From: Streptomyces fagopyri
GTDB taxonomy: Bacteria; Actinomycetota; Actinomycetes; Streptomycetales; Streptomycetaceae
Assembly (NCBI RefSeq): GCF_009498275.1
Contig: NZ_CP045643.1
Coordinates: 8,184,001 to 8,248,000 of the forward strand
Reading direction: 5' to 3'
DNA length: 64,000 bases
Below, in pieces: positions 7,440 to 15,453 of this stretch (the stretch's first letter is position 1; each line of letters opens with the position of its first letter). The translations under genes and the position numbers were made by a program. Below the pieces are notes generated by a model, which was given only the letters and a program-made list of their open reading frames with translations, was not told the origin of the DNA and did not search any database.

Positions 7440-8705
7440 ATGGAAGAGCAGCGAAGCCCCAGGTCCCCGGCGTGGGGCGGTGGACCGCCGTGGTGGCGAC
7501 ACGGTCCCCCGCGGTGGGCCGGGCCGCCGGGGTGGACGGGTGCGGATCCCGGGAACGCCGCGGGGCGGGCCGGCCGCCTGCCCTGGCGCTCCACTGTGCT
7601 GGTGACCGTCCTCGTGCTCCTCGGCTCGCAGTTCGCCGCGCACGCCCAGGGGGGAGACCGCGTGGCGCTCGACCCCTTCGCCCGGGGGCTGCTGCTCGTG
7701 GGCTGCGGTCTGCTGCTGTGGCGGCAGCGGCGCCCGGTGCTCGTCGCGTTCGGCACGGCCGCGGTGACCCTGGTCTACCTGGGCGCCGGATACCCGTACG
7801 GGCCGGTCTTCGTCACGGCCGCCGTCGGCTGCTTCGGCGCGGTCGTGGCGGGACACCGCCGAGCCGCCTGGGCGGCGATCGGCATGCTCTGGCTCGGCCA
7901 TCTGCTCATGGCGCACTGGCTCTACCACTGGCTGCCGCCGGCCGGGGACCGGGCGGCCTCCTGGACCCGGGAGATCGGCGTCGCCACCTGGGGCGTGGCG
8001 ATCGTGGCCGTCTCGGAACTGGTCCGCGTACGCCGTGAGCAGTGGGCCCGCGATCGCGCCGAGCGCGCGCGGGCCGCGGCGCGGCGTGCCGACGAGGAGC
8101 GCCTGCGGATCGCCCGGGAACTGCACGACGTCCTGGCACACAGCATCTCGGTGATCAATGTCCAGGCGGGCGTCGGCCTGGCGCTTCTCGACTCCGACCC
8201 GGAACAGGCGCGTTCGGCGCTCACCACCATCAAGGAGGCGAGCAAGGAGGCGCTCGGCGAGGTCCGTCAGGTACTCGCCACCCTGCGCGCCCCCGGAGAC
8301 GCGCCGAGGGCTCCGGCACCGGGACTCGACCGGCTCCCCGAACTGGTCGAGCAGGCGGCGGCCGCGGGCCTGGCCGTCGAGGTGCGGGGCACACTCCCGA
8401 AGCTTCCACCGGGCATCGACCTCGCCGCGTTCCGGATCGTCCAGGAGGCCCTCACCAATGTCGTACGGCACTCGGGATCGCGGAACGCGCGCGTGCGGCT
8501 CGAGTCGTCGGGGGACGCGCTGCGGCTGCGCGTCGACGACGACGGACCCGGGACCGGCGCCGACGCGGGCGGCAGCGGGCACGGGCTGGCCGGCATGCGG
8601 GAGCGGGCCGCCGTCCTCGGTGGCACGATCGAGGCGGGCCCGCGCGAGGACGGTGGCTTCCGGGTGCTGGCGGTACTGCCCCTTCGAGCCAAGGAGATCC
8701 GGTGA
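7440..8705 (+). CDS. DesK/NarL-type sensor histidine kinase
   Basis: A 421-aa membrane sensor kinase. After a Pro/Gly/Trp-rich cytosolic tail come about four to five membrane segments (residues of about 50-195). A HisKA_3 dimerisation domain follows, with the phospho-acceptor His229 in RELHDVLAHSISVINVQAG. The HATPase domain has its N box at EALTNVVRHS and G boxes at DDDGPGTG and GHGLAGMRERA. There is no periplasmic domain of any size, so it may sense within the membrane, as LiaS/DesK types do. The stop overlaps the response-regulator start (GTGA), giving tight co-translation. The upstream 210 bp carry a partial duplication of GGGTGTGCGGCGGGT. Confidence 0.92.
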   Translation: MEEQRSPRSPAWGGGPPWWRHGPPRWAGPPGWTGADPGNAAGRAGRLPWRSTVLVTVLVLLGSQFAAHAQGGDRVALDPFARGLLLVGCGLLLWRQRRPVLVAFGTAAVTLVYLGAGYPYGPVFVTAAVGCFGAVVAGHRRAAWAAIGMLWLGHLLMAHWLYHWLPPAGDRAASWTREIGVATWGVAIVAVSELVRVRREQWARDRAERARAAARRADEERLRIARELHDVLAHSISVINVQAGVGLALLDSDPEQARSALTTIKEASKEALGEVRQVLATLRAPGDAPRAPAPGLDRLPELVEQAAAAGLAVEVRGTLPKLPPGIDLAAFRIVQEALTNVVRHSGSRNARVRLESSGDALRLRVDDDGPGTGADAGGSGHGLAGMRERAAVLGGTIEAGPREDGGFRVLAVLPLRAKEIR

Positions 8706-9367
8706 TCCGCGTACTGCTCGCCGACGACCAGTCGCTGGTCAGGGCGGGCTTCAAGGCACTGCTCGACGCACAGGCGGACCTGGAGGTGGCCGGTGAGGCG
8801 GCCGACGGCGACGAGGCGCTGCGCAAGGTGCGCGCACTGCGGCCCGACGTCGTTCTGATGGACATCCGCATGCCGGTGCTCGACGGGCTGGCCGCGACCC
8901 GGGGTGTCACCGGTGACCCGGATCTGAAGGACGTCAAGGTGGTCATGCTCACCACCTTCGAGCTGGACGAGTACGTCTTCGAGGCGATCCGCTCCGGGGC
9001 CTCCGGATTCCTGGTCAAGGACACCGAGCCGGACGAACTCCTGCGCGCGGTAAGGGCGGTGGTCGAGGGCGACGCGCTGTTGTCGCCGGGGGTGACGCGG
9101 CGGCTCATCTCCGAGTTCGCGGCCCGGTCCAAGGAACCGGCGGCGGCAGGTCTCCTCGCCCGGCTCACCGAGCGGGAGCGGGAGGTGATGGCGCTGGTCG
9201 GAATCGGTCTGTCCAACGACGAGATCGCGAGGCGACTCGTCGTCAGCCCGCTCACCGCGAAGACCCATGTCAGCCGGACGATGGTGAAGCTCGGAGCGCG
9301 CGACCGGGCCCAACTGGTCGTGATGGCCTACGAGTCGGGGTTGGTCCGGCCGGGGTGGCTGGGCTGA
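8702..9367 (+). CDS. NarL/LuxR-family response regulator
   Basis: A 221-aa partner of the kinase, starting at GTG 8702 inside the kinase stop. The receiver domain (residues 1-120) has the acidic pair DD near the N-terminus, phospho-acceptor Asp54 in VVLMDIRMP, Thr in MLTTF and Lys in LVKDT. The C-terminal LuxR domain (about 150-215) reads LTEREREVMALVGIGLSNDEIARRLVVSPLTAKTHVSRTMVKLG. All key residues are intact. Targets are not evident. The 3' end overlaps the convergent small membrane protein gene by about 40 bp. Confidence 0.95.
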   Translation: MIRVLLADDQSLVRAGFKALLDAQADLEVAGEAADGDEALRKVRALRPDVVLMDIRMPVLDGLAATRGVTGDPDLKDVKVVMLTTFELDEYVFEAIRSGASGFLVKDTEPDELLRAVRAVVEGDALLSPGVTRRLISEFAARSKEPAAAGLLARLTEREREVMALVGIGLSNDEIARRLVVSPLTAKTHVSRTMVKLGARDRAQLVVMAYESGLVRPGWLG

Positions 9368-9609
9368 GCGCCGGCCGCGCGGCCGAAGCGGACCAGCACC
9401 GTGACCACACGTACGGCGAAGAGTGCCACGGCCAGCATTATCCCCGAGGTGATGAGGAACTTCTCGACGACTAGGGGGAGATGGAAGAGCAGCGCGGGGC
9501 CGGACACTGCCCCGAGCGCGAGCGCCGCCGTGAACGCCGCGCTGAGCAGCGCGTACCCGATCTCCACGGTGATCGCGTCCCGTTGGTCCTGCGTACGTGT
9601 CGGTCTCAT
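9328..9609 (-). CDS. Small two-helix membrane protein (DUF6332-like)
   Basis: A 93-aa protein with a charged N-terminus containing RDAITVEIGYAL and two hydrophobic helices (about residues 17-40 and 50-72), followed by a basic, Pro-rich tail. It resembles the small Streptomyces family named DUF6332, from memory of its DAxTVEIGYAL opening. It is convergent with the response regulator and overlaps its 3' end. Function unknown. Confidence 0.65.
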   Translation of the reverse strand: MRPTRTQDQRDAITVEIGYALLSAAFTAALALGAVSGPALLFHLPLVVEKFLITSGIMLAVALFAVRVVTVLVRFGRAAGAQPSHPGRTNPDS

Positions 9610-9888
9610 CCGGCAAGTGTCCGTGCGACGCGCCCGGCGGGCAAGGAATGTCCGGCCGGGCGCGTCGAGTTGAGGACGAAACGGGATGGATCCGGGCGAT
9701 CGGTGGGGAGCGAGGCGAGCGGGTCGGCCCGCCCCACGTCGGCCAGGTGGGGCCGCGGTGACCGTCGGCCCGAGTGCCCCGGGTGCTCCAAGTGGCTGGA
9801 GCGGCCTGTGTGTCCGGGTGGCCGGACCGGCCGGACCGGCCGGAGTGGTCGGAGCGAATCCTGAGTGGTCCGGCCGGTCGCGGTCCGG

Positions 9889-11379
9889 TCAGTCGTGGGC
9901 CGGGACTCGTTCCTGTGACGTCTCCTGTGACGTCTCCCGGGTGGAGCCGGCGACCACGACCGACCCCCGCGGGCGCCGCGTCCGCAGGCCGGGCAGGGTG
10001 ATCAGCAGCCCCGCCAGGGCGATTCCCGTGACCACGAGCAGGCCGGACCGGTAGCTGTCGAGGACGGCCTGTGGAGAGGAGTCCCCGGAGGAGTTCGCGG
10101 TCACGACCGCCGTCACGACCGCGAGGAAGATGGCGCCACCCACCTGGACGGAGGTGTTGAGCAGGCCCGAGACCATGCCCTGCTCGTGGTCGTCGACGCC
10201 GTTGGTGGCCTGGATGTTGAGCGACGGGAAGACCAGCGCGCAGGCCGCGCCGATCAGCAGCATCGTCGGCAGGATCACCGACGCGTAGACCGGGTCGAGG
10301 CTGACGCGCAGGAACAGCGCATAGCCCACCACCATCAGCGCGAAGCCCGCCGCGATCAGCCGCGGCGTGCCGAAACGGTCCACGACGGCGCCGACCTTGG
10401 TCGAGGAGAGCGCGACCAGCGCGCCTGCGGGCAGGAAGGCGAGCGCGGTGTGCAGCGCCGACCATCCGAGGAGCGACTGCATGTAGAGGGTCACCAGGAA
10501 CTGGAACCCGACGTACGAGCCGAAGAACGCCATCGCGCCGAGCTGGGCCCGGATCTGGCCGCCGGAACGCAGCACCCCGAGCCGGATCAGGGGTCCGGGC
10601 GAACGCCGCTCGACCCGGACGAAGACCGTGAGCAGGACGGCGACCGCGAGGAAGGACAGCAGCGTGCGGACGGAGCCCCATCCGGCTTGCGGAGCCTCGA
10701 CCACGGTGAACACGAGCAGCAGCATCGATGCCGTGCCGAGAACGGCACCGGGGATGTCGTAGCCGTTGTGGTCCTTCTCGCGTTCGCTGCGCGGCAGGAG
10801 GTTCATGCCGACGAGGAGCGCGAGGAGCGCGATGGGCGCGGGCAGCAGCATCGTCAGGCGCCAACTGGCCTCGGTGAGCAGGCCGGACAGGACGAGGCCC
10901 ATCGAGAAGCCGGTGGCGGCGCAGGTGGTGTAGATCGACAGGGCGCGGTTGCGCAGCGGGCCCTCGGGGAAGGTCGTCGTGATGATCGACAGGCCCGCCG
11001 GCGCGGTGAACGCCGCGCTGAGGCCCTTGATGAAGCGGCTGGCGATCAGCAGCGGGCCCGAGTCGACGAGTCCGCCGAGCAGCGAGGCGAGCGCGAAGAC
11101 CCCTAGGGCCACGAGGAAGACCTGACGGCGGCCCAGCAGGTCGGCGGTGCGTCCGCCGAGCAGGAGCAGCCCGCCGTATCCCAGGATGTAGCCGCTGACG
11201 ATCCATTGCAGCGTCGAGGTGGAGAGATCGAGTTCGGAGCCGATGGAGGGCAGGGCGACGCCCACCATCGACACGTCCAGTGCGTCCAGGAACATCGCGG
11301 CGCAGAGCACCAGCAGGGTGCCCCACAGGCGGGGGGTCCAGCGTCCCAGGGACGCGGGTGCGGTGAGCGGGGAGGTCAT
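9889..11379 (-). CDS. MFS drug-efflux transporter, DHA2 (14-TM) family
   Basis: A 496-aa transporter of the EmrB/QacA type with 14 predicted membrane helices. Family motifs are present: LDALDVSMVGVALPSI in helix 1 (motif D1), GGRTADLLGRRQVFL between helices 2 and 3 (motif A), and the helix-5 antiporter region around GFSMGLVLSGLLTEASWR. The ATG at 11379 removes the unlikely upstream extension. It is divergent from a MarR regulator, and the 85-bp spacer holds ATGCAT-type palindromes, so it is a likely MarR-repressed efflux pump. Downstream (9610-9888) is a non-coding GC-rich stretch with CCGGACCGG repeats. Confidence 0.92.
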   Translation of the reverse strand: MTSPLTAPASLGRWTPRLWGTLLVLCAAMFLDALDVSMVGVALPSIGSELDLSTSTLQWIVSGYILGYGGLLLLGGRTADLLGRRQVFLVALGVFALASLLGGLVDSGPLLIASRFIKGLSAAFTAPAGLSIITTTFPEGPLRNRALSIYTTCAATGFSMGLVLSGLLTEASWRLTMLLPAPIALLALLVGMNLLPRSEREKDHNGYDIPGAVLGTASMLLLVFTVVEAPQAGWGSVRTLLSFLAVAVLLTVFVRVERRSPGPLIRLGVLRSGGQIRAQLGAMAFFGSYVGFQFLVTLYMQSLLGWSALHTALAFLPAGALVALSSTKVGAVVDRFGTPRLIAAGFALMVVGYALFLRVSLDPVYASVILPTMLLIGAACALVFPSLNIQATNGVDDHEQGMVSGLLNTSVQVGGAIFLAVVTAVVTANSSGDSSPQAVLDSYRSGLLVVTGIALAGLLITLPGLRTRRPRGSVVVAGSTRETSQETSQERVPAHD

Positions 11380-11400
11380 GCCGGAGAGACTACATGCGTA

Positions 11401-11421
11401 TGCATCCAATGCAAATGCATT
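11401..11421. promoter_or_regulatory. MarR operator candidates
   Basis: TGCAT-cca-ATGCA (11401-11413) overlaps AATGCA-aa-TGCATT (11408-11421), and another TGCAA half site follows within 20 bp. The AT-rich motif stands out against the GC-rich surroundings and lies between the divergent MFS and MarR starts, as for an autoregulated MarR operator. Confidence 0.65.
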
Positions 11422-11464
11422 TAATTCTGATGCAACAAAATGGATTCTTTGCTACGGTGCGCCC

Positions 11465-11899
11465 ATGGCGGCGGAGAAGGCCGAGCAGGTGCTCGTGGAT
11501 CAGTGGCGCGACATACTCGCGGTGCACGCGCGCACCCTGTGCGAGGTGGACCGTGTGCTGCACCGACACGGCCTGGGCGCAAGCGACTTCGAGGTGCTCG
11601 ACGTGCTGGCCGGGGACGCCGGGACGGACGGCGGCTGCTCCTACCGCGTCCAGGAGATCTCCGACCGCGTGCATCTGAGCCAGAGCGCGCTCTCCCGTCT
11701 GGTGGCCCGGTTGGAGAAGGACGGCCTGGTGACGCGCGGCATGTGCTCGGAGGACCGGCGCGGGGTGCGGGTGTCGCTCACGCCCCGAGGGATCGACCTG
11801 CACCGTGAGGTGCTGCCACTGCAGCGCGCGGTGCTCGCGCGGATGCTCCCGGGCGATCCGACCGCCCGCGACGCCGCCGCCCCGTTCAGCTCCAGGTGA
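11465..11899 (+). CDS. MarR-family transcriptional regulator
   Basis: A 144-aa winged-helix regulator starting at ATG 11465. The recognition region reads VQEISDRVHLSQSALSRLVARLEKDGLVTRGMCSEDRRGVRVSLTPRG, with the wing residues DRRG. It is divergent from the DHA2 efflux gene and probably represses it until a phenolic or drug ligand binds. The last 14 bp overlap the convergent gene at 11886. Confidence 0.92.
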   Translation: MAAEKAEQVLVDQWRDILAVHARTLCEVDRVLHRHGLGASDFEVLDVLAGDAGTDGGCSYRVQEISDRVHLSQSALSRLVARLEKDGLVTRGMCSEDRRGVRVSLTPRGIDLHREVLPLQRAVLARMLPGDPTARDAAAPFSSR

Positions 11900-12647
11900 C
11901 TTCGGACGTCTCCCGCCACAGCGTGGCGAGTGAGGCGTCGCCCGTCACCGTCGGAAACGGCAGCCGGTTCCACAGCGCCAGGTAGAGCCCCGCGGCGGGA
12001 CCGGACACCTCGCAGTCGACGTCGACCGCGGCGCCGCCGTCCCGGTCCGCGCCCGGGCCCCGCTCGCTCACCGGCGGCTCGGGCGACAGCCGTACGGTCC
12101 ACACCGCGTCGGCGTCCGTCGCCCGCACGCGCAGTACACGGGGCTCCTGGGCGCGCACCTTGCTCCGCGCCCGTCCGTGGAAGCCGCGCAGCAACTCGTC
12201 GATCCCGTCCACCGCGAGGTCAGGGGCGACGGTGCCCGGCGTCACGCCGAGGGCGGACTGCGCGTCGACCCGGTGCACGGTCGTCTCGTGTGCCTGGCGC
12301 CGAGCCCAGAAGGCGAGCGGCGAGGGGGCGGGCAGGAAGCTCCAGCACTCCACGTCCCGCGGCGCGGAGGCGAGGCTGTCGACGAGCCGGCGGTGGCCGT
12401 CGCGGAACCAGGCGAGGAGTTCGGCGCCGTCGAGTGCGGGCAGACCGCCGTCCTGCAGGTACGCGGTGTGCCCCTCGGTGACGAACGTCCTCGCCCAGCG
12501 GTGCACCATGCCCGTGTGCCGCACGAGATCCCGCACCTGCCAGCCCGGGCAGGTCGCCACCTCGGCGTCCGGTCCCGCCTCCTCGGCCGCCGCCACCAGC
12601 GAGCGGCCCTCCGTGTCGAGGGTTTCCACGAATTCCGCAACGTCCAT
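11886..12647 (-). CDS. Maleylpyruvate-isomerase N-domain protein
   Basis: A 253-aa protein of the actinobacterial mycothiol-dependent maleylpyruvate isomerase/DinB superfamily (TIGR03083 type). The N-terminal four-helix bundle contains the typical CPGWQVRDLVRHTGMVHRWA block (about residues 33-52) and a later HETTVHRVDAQ block, giving the three metal-binding His positions. A C-terminal beta domain around LRVRATDADAVWTVRL matches the MDMPI_C type. Such proteins are thiol-dependent transferases or isomerases; the substrate here is unknown. Confidence 0.85.
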   Translation of the reverse strand: MDVAEFVETLDTEGRSLVAAAEEAGPDAEVATCPGWQVRDLVRHTGMVHRWARTFVTEGHTAYLQDGGLPALDGAELLAWFRDGHRRLVDSLASAPRDVECWSFLPAPSPLAFWARRQAHETTVHRVDAQSALGVTPGTVAPDLAVDGIDELLRGFHGRARSKVRAQEPRVLRVRATDADAVWTVRLSPEPPVSERGPGADRDGGAAVDVDCEVSGPAAGLYLALWNRLPFPTVTGDASLATLWRETSEVTWS

Positions 12648-12687
12648 GCGGTGAGTCTGCCGGACGAACCGCGCGTCGAGAACCGGC

Positions 12688-12948
12688 TCAGGCGGGTGTC
12701 CGGCGGGCCGTTCGCGGTGTTCGTTCGGTGACGGCGCAGGCGGCGAGGAGGCTGAGGCCGTCGGTGCCGACGGAGATGCCCCGGTCCGTGGAGAAGTCCG
12801 CGCCGCAGGGGTGGAGGAACTGGAAGCGGGCGATGCTGAGGGGCTCCACGGCGGTGTCGAACAGCGGGGCGTACAGGGCGCGGCCGAGGATGTCGACGGC
12901 CAGGATGTCCAGGCGTCCGTTGCGGATGAACCCGGGGGCGTCGGTCAT
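12688..12948 (-). pseudogene. Remnant of an XRE/MmyB-type regulator
   Basis: About 85 residues are readable from ATG 12948. The first 50 (TDAPGFIRNGRLDILAVD...ALYAPLF...ARFQFL) match the opening of the MmyB-like ligand-binding domain that follows the HTH in many Streptomyces regulators. The last 25 (DGLSLLAACAVTERTP) match the extreme C-terminus of the same family. The HTH and the middle of the ligand domain (more than 80 residues) are missing. This pattern indicates a gene that lost its 5' part and an internal segment. Confidence 0.65.
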
Positions 12949-12984
12949 GGAGTGGGGACTCCGCCCCATCCCGGGCCCGGGCCC

Positions 12985-13126
12985 GTATCCGCGCGAGGAG
13001 AACCACCGATGCAACTGCTCGGCAAGCCCCCCACACGGCCAAACTGCCCGCCCAGATGTCCACCGGCGACGCCTGGGCCGATGTGATCCTCCGGGGTGAG
13101 AGCCCGTCTCGGGTGAGGGCGAACAT
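12985..13126 (-). pseudogene. Possible amino-acid permease (APC) fragment
   Basis: About 47 residues (ERTMFALTRDGLSPRRI... then a hydrophobic helix VVLLARI) resemble the FALxRDGLLP loop and following helix of APC-type amino-acid permeases. There is no start and no remaining transporter on either side. It lies between the MmyB remnant and the MFS gene, so 12648-13133 appears to be decayed DNA. The match is short, so I hold it loosely. Confidence 0.35.
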
Positions 13127-13133
13127 GGTCCGC

Positions 13134-14378
13134 TCAGGCCACCGCGACCCGTCGGGTGGTGAAGCCGATGACGGCGGCCACGGCGGCCAGCGCGGCCACA
13201 CTGGTGAGTGCCGTGGGCAGGGAGAACCAGTCCGCCATGAACCCGATGGCGGGCGGTCCGAGGAGCATGCCGCCGTAACCGAGCGTGGACGCGGCGGCGA
13301 CTCCGCCGGGCCCGGCCAGGGCACCGGCACGCTCGATGGCCACGGGGAAGATGTTGGCGAGGCCGAGCCCCGTGACGGCGAATCCGAGGAGAGCGGCCCA
13401 CGCGGAAGGGGCGAGCGACCCGAGCAGCATGCCGGCGGCGGCCGTCGCACCGCCCACCACCAGGATCCTGGTCCGTCCGAGCCGCTCCAGCAGCGCCGTC
13501 CCGCTGAGCCGGCCGATCGTCATGGTGAGCGCGAAGCAGGAGTAGCCGGCGGCCGCAACACCTGGGTGGGCTTCGAGGTCCTGTTCGAGATGCAGCGCCC
13601 CCCAGTCGGCCAGGGCTCCCTCGCCGTACGCCGTGCACAGGGCGATCACGCCGAAGACGAGGACCAGCACCCGGGTACGGGAGCCCACGCGGCGGGGTAC
13701 CCGGTCCCCGCCTCGGTGGGGGCGGTCCGGTGCCGCCGGAGTGGCGTCGTGGTGGGGGCGGTCCGGAGCGGCCGGAGCCTCCTCACGCAGCAGGACGCGT
13801 CCCGCGACGGCGGTCACCAGCAGGCCGACGCAGGTCAGTCCCAGCAGATGACGGGTGGGGGAGAGCGATCCCGCGACCAGTCCGCCGAGACCCGCGCCGA
13901 TCATCCCGCCCAGACTGAACGCCGCGTGGAAGCTGGGCATGATCGGCCGTCGCAGCGCGGCCACCAGATCGACGGCGGCACTGTTGAACGCGACGTTGAT
14001 CCCGCCGTAGGCGGAGCCGAACACCAGGAGCACGGCGCCCAGGGCCACCGGGGAGTGGGTGAGCGGCGGCAGCGCCACGCTCAGCGAGAGGATGACGGCG
14101 CAGACGACGGTCACCGGATGGTTGCCGAAGCGTCGGCACAGCCTCCCGGTGAGTGTCATCGTGATCACCGCGCCGGCCGAGACTCCGAGCAGCGCGAGCC
14201 CGAGTGTGCTCGCGGAGGCGCCGGTCTGCTCCTTGATGGCGGGGATGCGCACGACCCAGCCGGCGAAGACGAACCCGTCGAGGGCGAAGAAGGCGGTCAG
14301 GGCGATACGGAGGCGGGTCAGATCCTTGCCGTTGTCGGGCGCGACGTTGCGCGTCCGGGTTTTGTTTATTTTCGGCAC
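13134..14378 (-). CDS. MFS transporter (YbjJ/fucose-permease-like)
   Basis: A 414-aa transporter with about 12 membrane helices. A small cytosolic loop with two copies of PAAPDRPHH-type sequence lies between helices 6 and 7 (about residues 190-215). The helix 2-3 loop reads LTGRLCRRFGNHPVT. GSAYGGINVAFNSAAVDL in helix 4 is typical of the YbjJ/inner-membrane MFS group. The start is uncertain: GTG 14378 is the most upstream plausible one after removing an improbable Arg/Pro-rich extension. It is divergent from the peptide gene at 14684, with a palindrome at 14418-14438 between them. Substrate unknown. Confidence 0.82.
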   Translation of the reverse strand: MPKINKTRTRNVAPDNGKDLTRLRIALTAFFALDGFVFAGWVVRIPAIKEQTGASASTLGLALLGVSAGAVITMTLTGRLCRRFGNHPVTVVCAVILSLSVALPPLTHSPVALGAVLLVFGSAYGGINVAFNSAAVDLVAALRRPIMPSFHAAFSLGGMIGAGLGGLVAGSLSPTRHLLGLTCVGLLVTAVAGRVLLREEAPAAPDRPHHDATPAAPDRPHRGGDRVPRRVGSRTRVLVLVFGVIALCTAYGEGALADWGALHLEQDLEAHPGVAAAGYSCFALTMTIGRLSGTALLERLGRTRILVVGGATAAAGMLLGSLAPSAWAALLGFAVTGLGLANIFPVAIERAGALAGPGGVAAASTLGYGGMLLGPPAIGFMADWFSLPTALTSVAALAAVAAVIGFTTRRVAVA

Positions 14379-14417
14379 AAACTCACGGTAAGGGGGCGCG
14401 TGAGCTGCGGCAAGACC

Positions 14418-14438
14418 GTTCGCGGGGTATTCGCGAAC
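14418..14438. promoter_or_regulatory. Inverted repeat in the MFS/peptide divergent region
   Basis: GTTCGCG (14418-14424) and CGCGAAC (14432-14438) are perfect 7-bp inverted arms with a 7-nt spacer, 40 bp upstream of the MFS start. It is a candidate operator; no cognate regulator is adjacent. Confidence 0.45.
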
Positions 14439-14683
14439 GGGTGAGAACGGTGACGGTGGACGTCGGAGCGGTGGGGCCGGGCTGGCGTGTCGTGGGCGAG
14501 GCTGGTCTATTCGAACTCTCATTCGGCCCCCTGGTCACCCCTGAATCCCTTGCGGCGCGGGCTTCGCGTCCTCTAGTGTCCAATCTCGTTGGACAGTTCG
14601 TCCGACGAAGTTGGGCACGGCCCGGGGGGAACCTGGCCGGGTCCGGCGAGTACAGGGCACCGATTCCTTAGGGGGAATTGATC

Positions 14684-14899
14684 ATGATGGATCCTCGTGA
14701 ACTGGACGCCGAGTCGGCGGAGCTGCTGCCTGGCCGTGAGGCTCTGGGGCGGCTGAAGTTCAGCATCGGCAAGACGGTGAACGTCACCAAGCACGTCGCC
14801 AACATCTCCGCGCACAACGAGTCGGCCGCGCTCAACGACCACTCCTCGTGGTCGGTGGCGGACTCGGGGGCCGGTCAGGCCATCAACGTCAGCCAGTAG
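14684..14899 (+). CDS. 71-aa peptide, possible precursor peptide
   Basis: A short gene with unmistakable expression signals: GGGGG at 14671-14675, 8 bp before ATG 14684, and a perfect 12-bp-stem terminator just after the stop. The N-terminal 25 residues are acidic and contain ELLPGREALGRL. The C-terminal 45 residues are rich in Asn, Ser, Ala, Val and His, without cysteines, and end in AINVSQ. The split into an acidic leader-like part and a polar Asn/Ser-rich part recalls precursor peptides. I also recall an LPxRE motif in small actinomycete peptides, but I cannot place it in a named family. No maturation enzyme is adjacent. It sits immediately upstream of the FAAL-PKS cluster but is a separate transcript. 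Confidence 0.7.
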   Translation: MMDPRELDAESAELLPGREALGRLKFSIGKTVNVTKHVANISAHNESAALNDHSSWSVADSGAGQAINVSQ

Positions 14900-14921
14900 T
14901 TCCTCGACGGCGAGGGTATTC

Positions 14922-14948
14922 GGCGGACCGCGCATCGCGCGGTCCGCC
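14922..14948 (+). terminator. Strong hairpin terminator after the peptide gene
   Basis: Perfect 12-bp stem GGCGGACCGCGC (14922-14933) with GCGCGGTCCGCC (14937-14948) and a 3-nt loop, 22 bp after the peptide stop. It isolates the peptide gene from the polyketide cluster. Confidence 0.85.
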
Positions 14949-15247
14949 TCACCTTTGCCCGCGGTCGGTCGCGCTCGTGCCTGCCCCGCCCCTTCCTCGA
15001 CCGCGAGTGTGTGCCCGGGGGTGCGACGGCGGGCGGCGTGGCGGGGGGCGTGACGGATCAGCCGCATCGGCCGCATTCCCGTGTTGTCGATGAGCGGGAC
15101 ATTGTTCGACGTGGGTGACGCGACACACATATTCACTTCCGTCCCGGCGTACACCAGCCAATTCGGCGGTCCGGGAACGGTGTTCGGTCTGCGGACCGCG
15201 CAATTCCGCGTTTTGTACTCGGGGTTACATCGGTCGGAGCGGCAAGT

Positions 15248-15277
15248 CTTGCTATCGTCCTACTCGTTGGTAGCAAG
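15248..15277. promoter_or_regulatory. Operator-like inverted repeat upstream of FAAL
   Basis: CTTGCTA (15248-15254) and TAGCAAG (15271-15277) are perfect inverted 7-mers, 16 nt apart, in an AT-rich patch. The spacing resembles two half sites about two helical turns apart. Confidence 0.45.
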
Positions 15278-15301
15278 TCGCACGGGGGTCGCGAGGAGCG
15301 G

Positions 15302-15317
15302 GCGGAATCAATTCCGC
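15302..15317. promoter_or_regulatory. Palindrome upstream of FAAL
   Basis: GCGGAAT-ca-ATTCCGC, a perfect 7+7 palindrome about 140 bp upstream of the FAAL start. It is either a small hairpin in a 5' leader or an operator. Confidence 0.4.
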
Positions 15318-15453
15318 TGCTTCTCGGGCGGGTTGGTCGAGACGGACGCTCTGGCAAGGGGGCCAGGCGGACACGGCATCTGCGCGTATCTGTGACGCGG
15401 CCTTCGAACTCCAGTTTTCTCGCTCACTCATCCGAACAGGTGAGACACCTCAT

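Larger units (their letters stand above)
14949..15453. promoter_or_regulatory. Upstream region of the FAAL-PKS cluster
   Basis: A 505-bp gap with lower GC than its surroundings from about 15090 onward. I see no convincing gene: the 104-codon frame at 15081-15395 has no ribosome binding site and no domain signal. Notable elements are CTTGCTA/TAGCAAG inverted arms (15248-15254 and 15271-15277), GCGGAAT-ca-ATTCCGC (15302-15317) and AGGTG-aga-CACCT (15438-15450). The last overlaps the FAAL ribosome binding site and could sequester it. This is the presumed promoter and control region of the biosynthetic operon. Confidence 0.5.

Noticed and set aside
10186..11106. 306-codon plus-strand frame inside the DHA2 transporter
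   Set aside because: Glu/Arg/Gln-rich translation without structure; mirror of hydrophobic helices.
15081..15395. 104-codon frame upstream of FAAL
   Set aside because: No RBS, no typical third-position GC bias, no domain; it contains the palindromes of the presumed control region.
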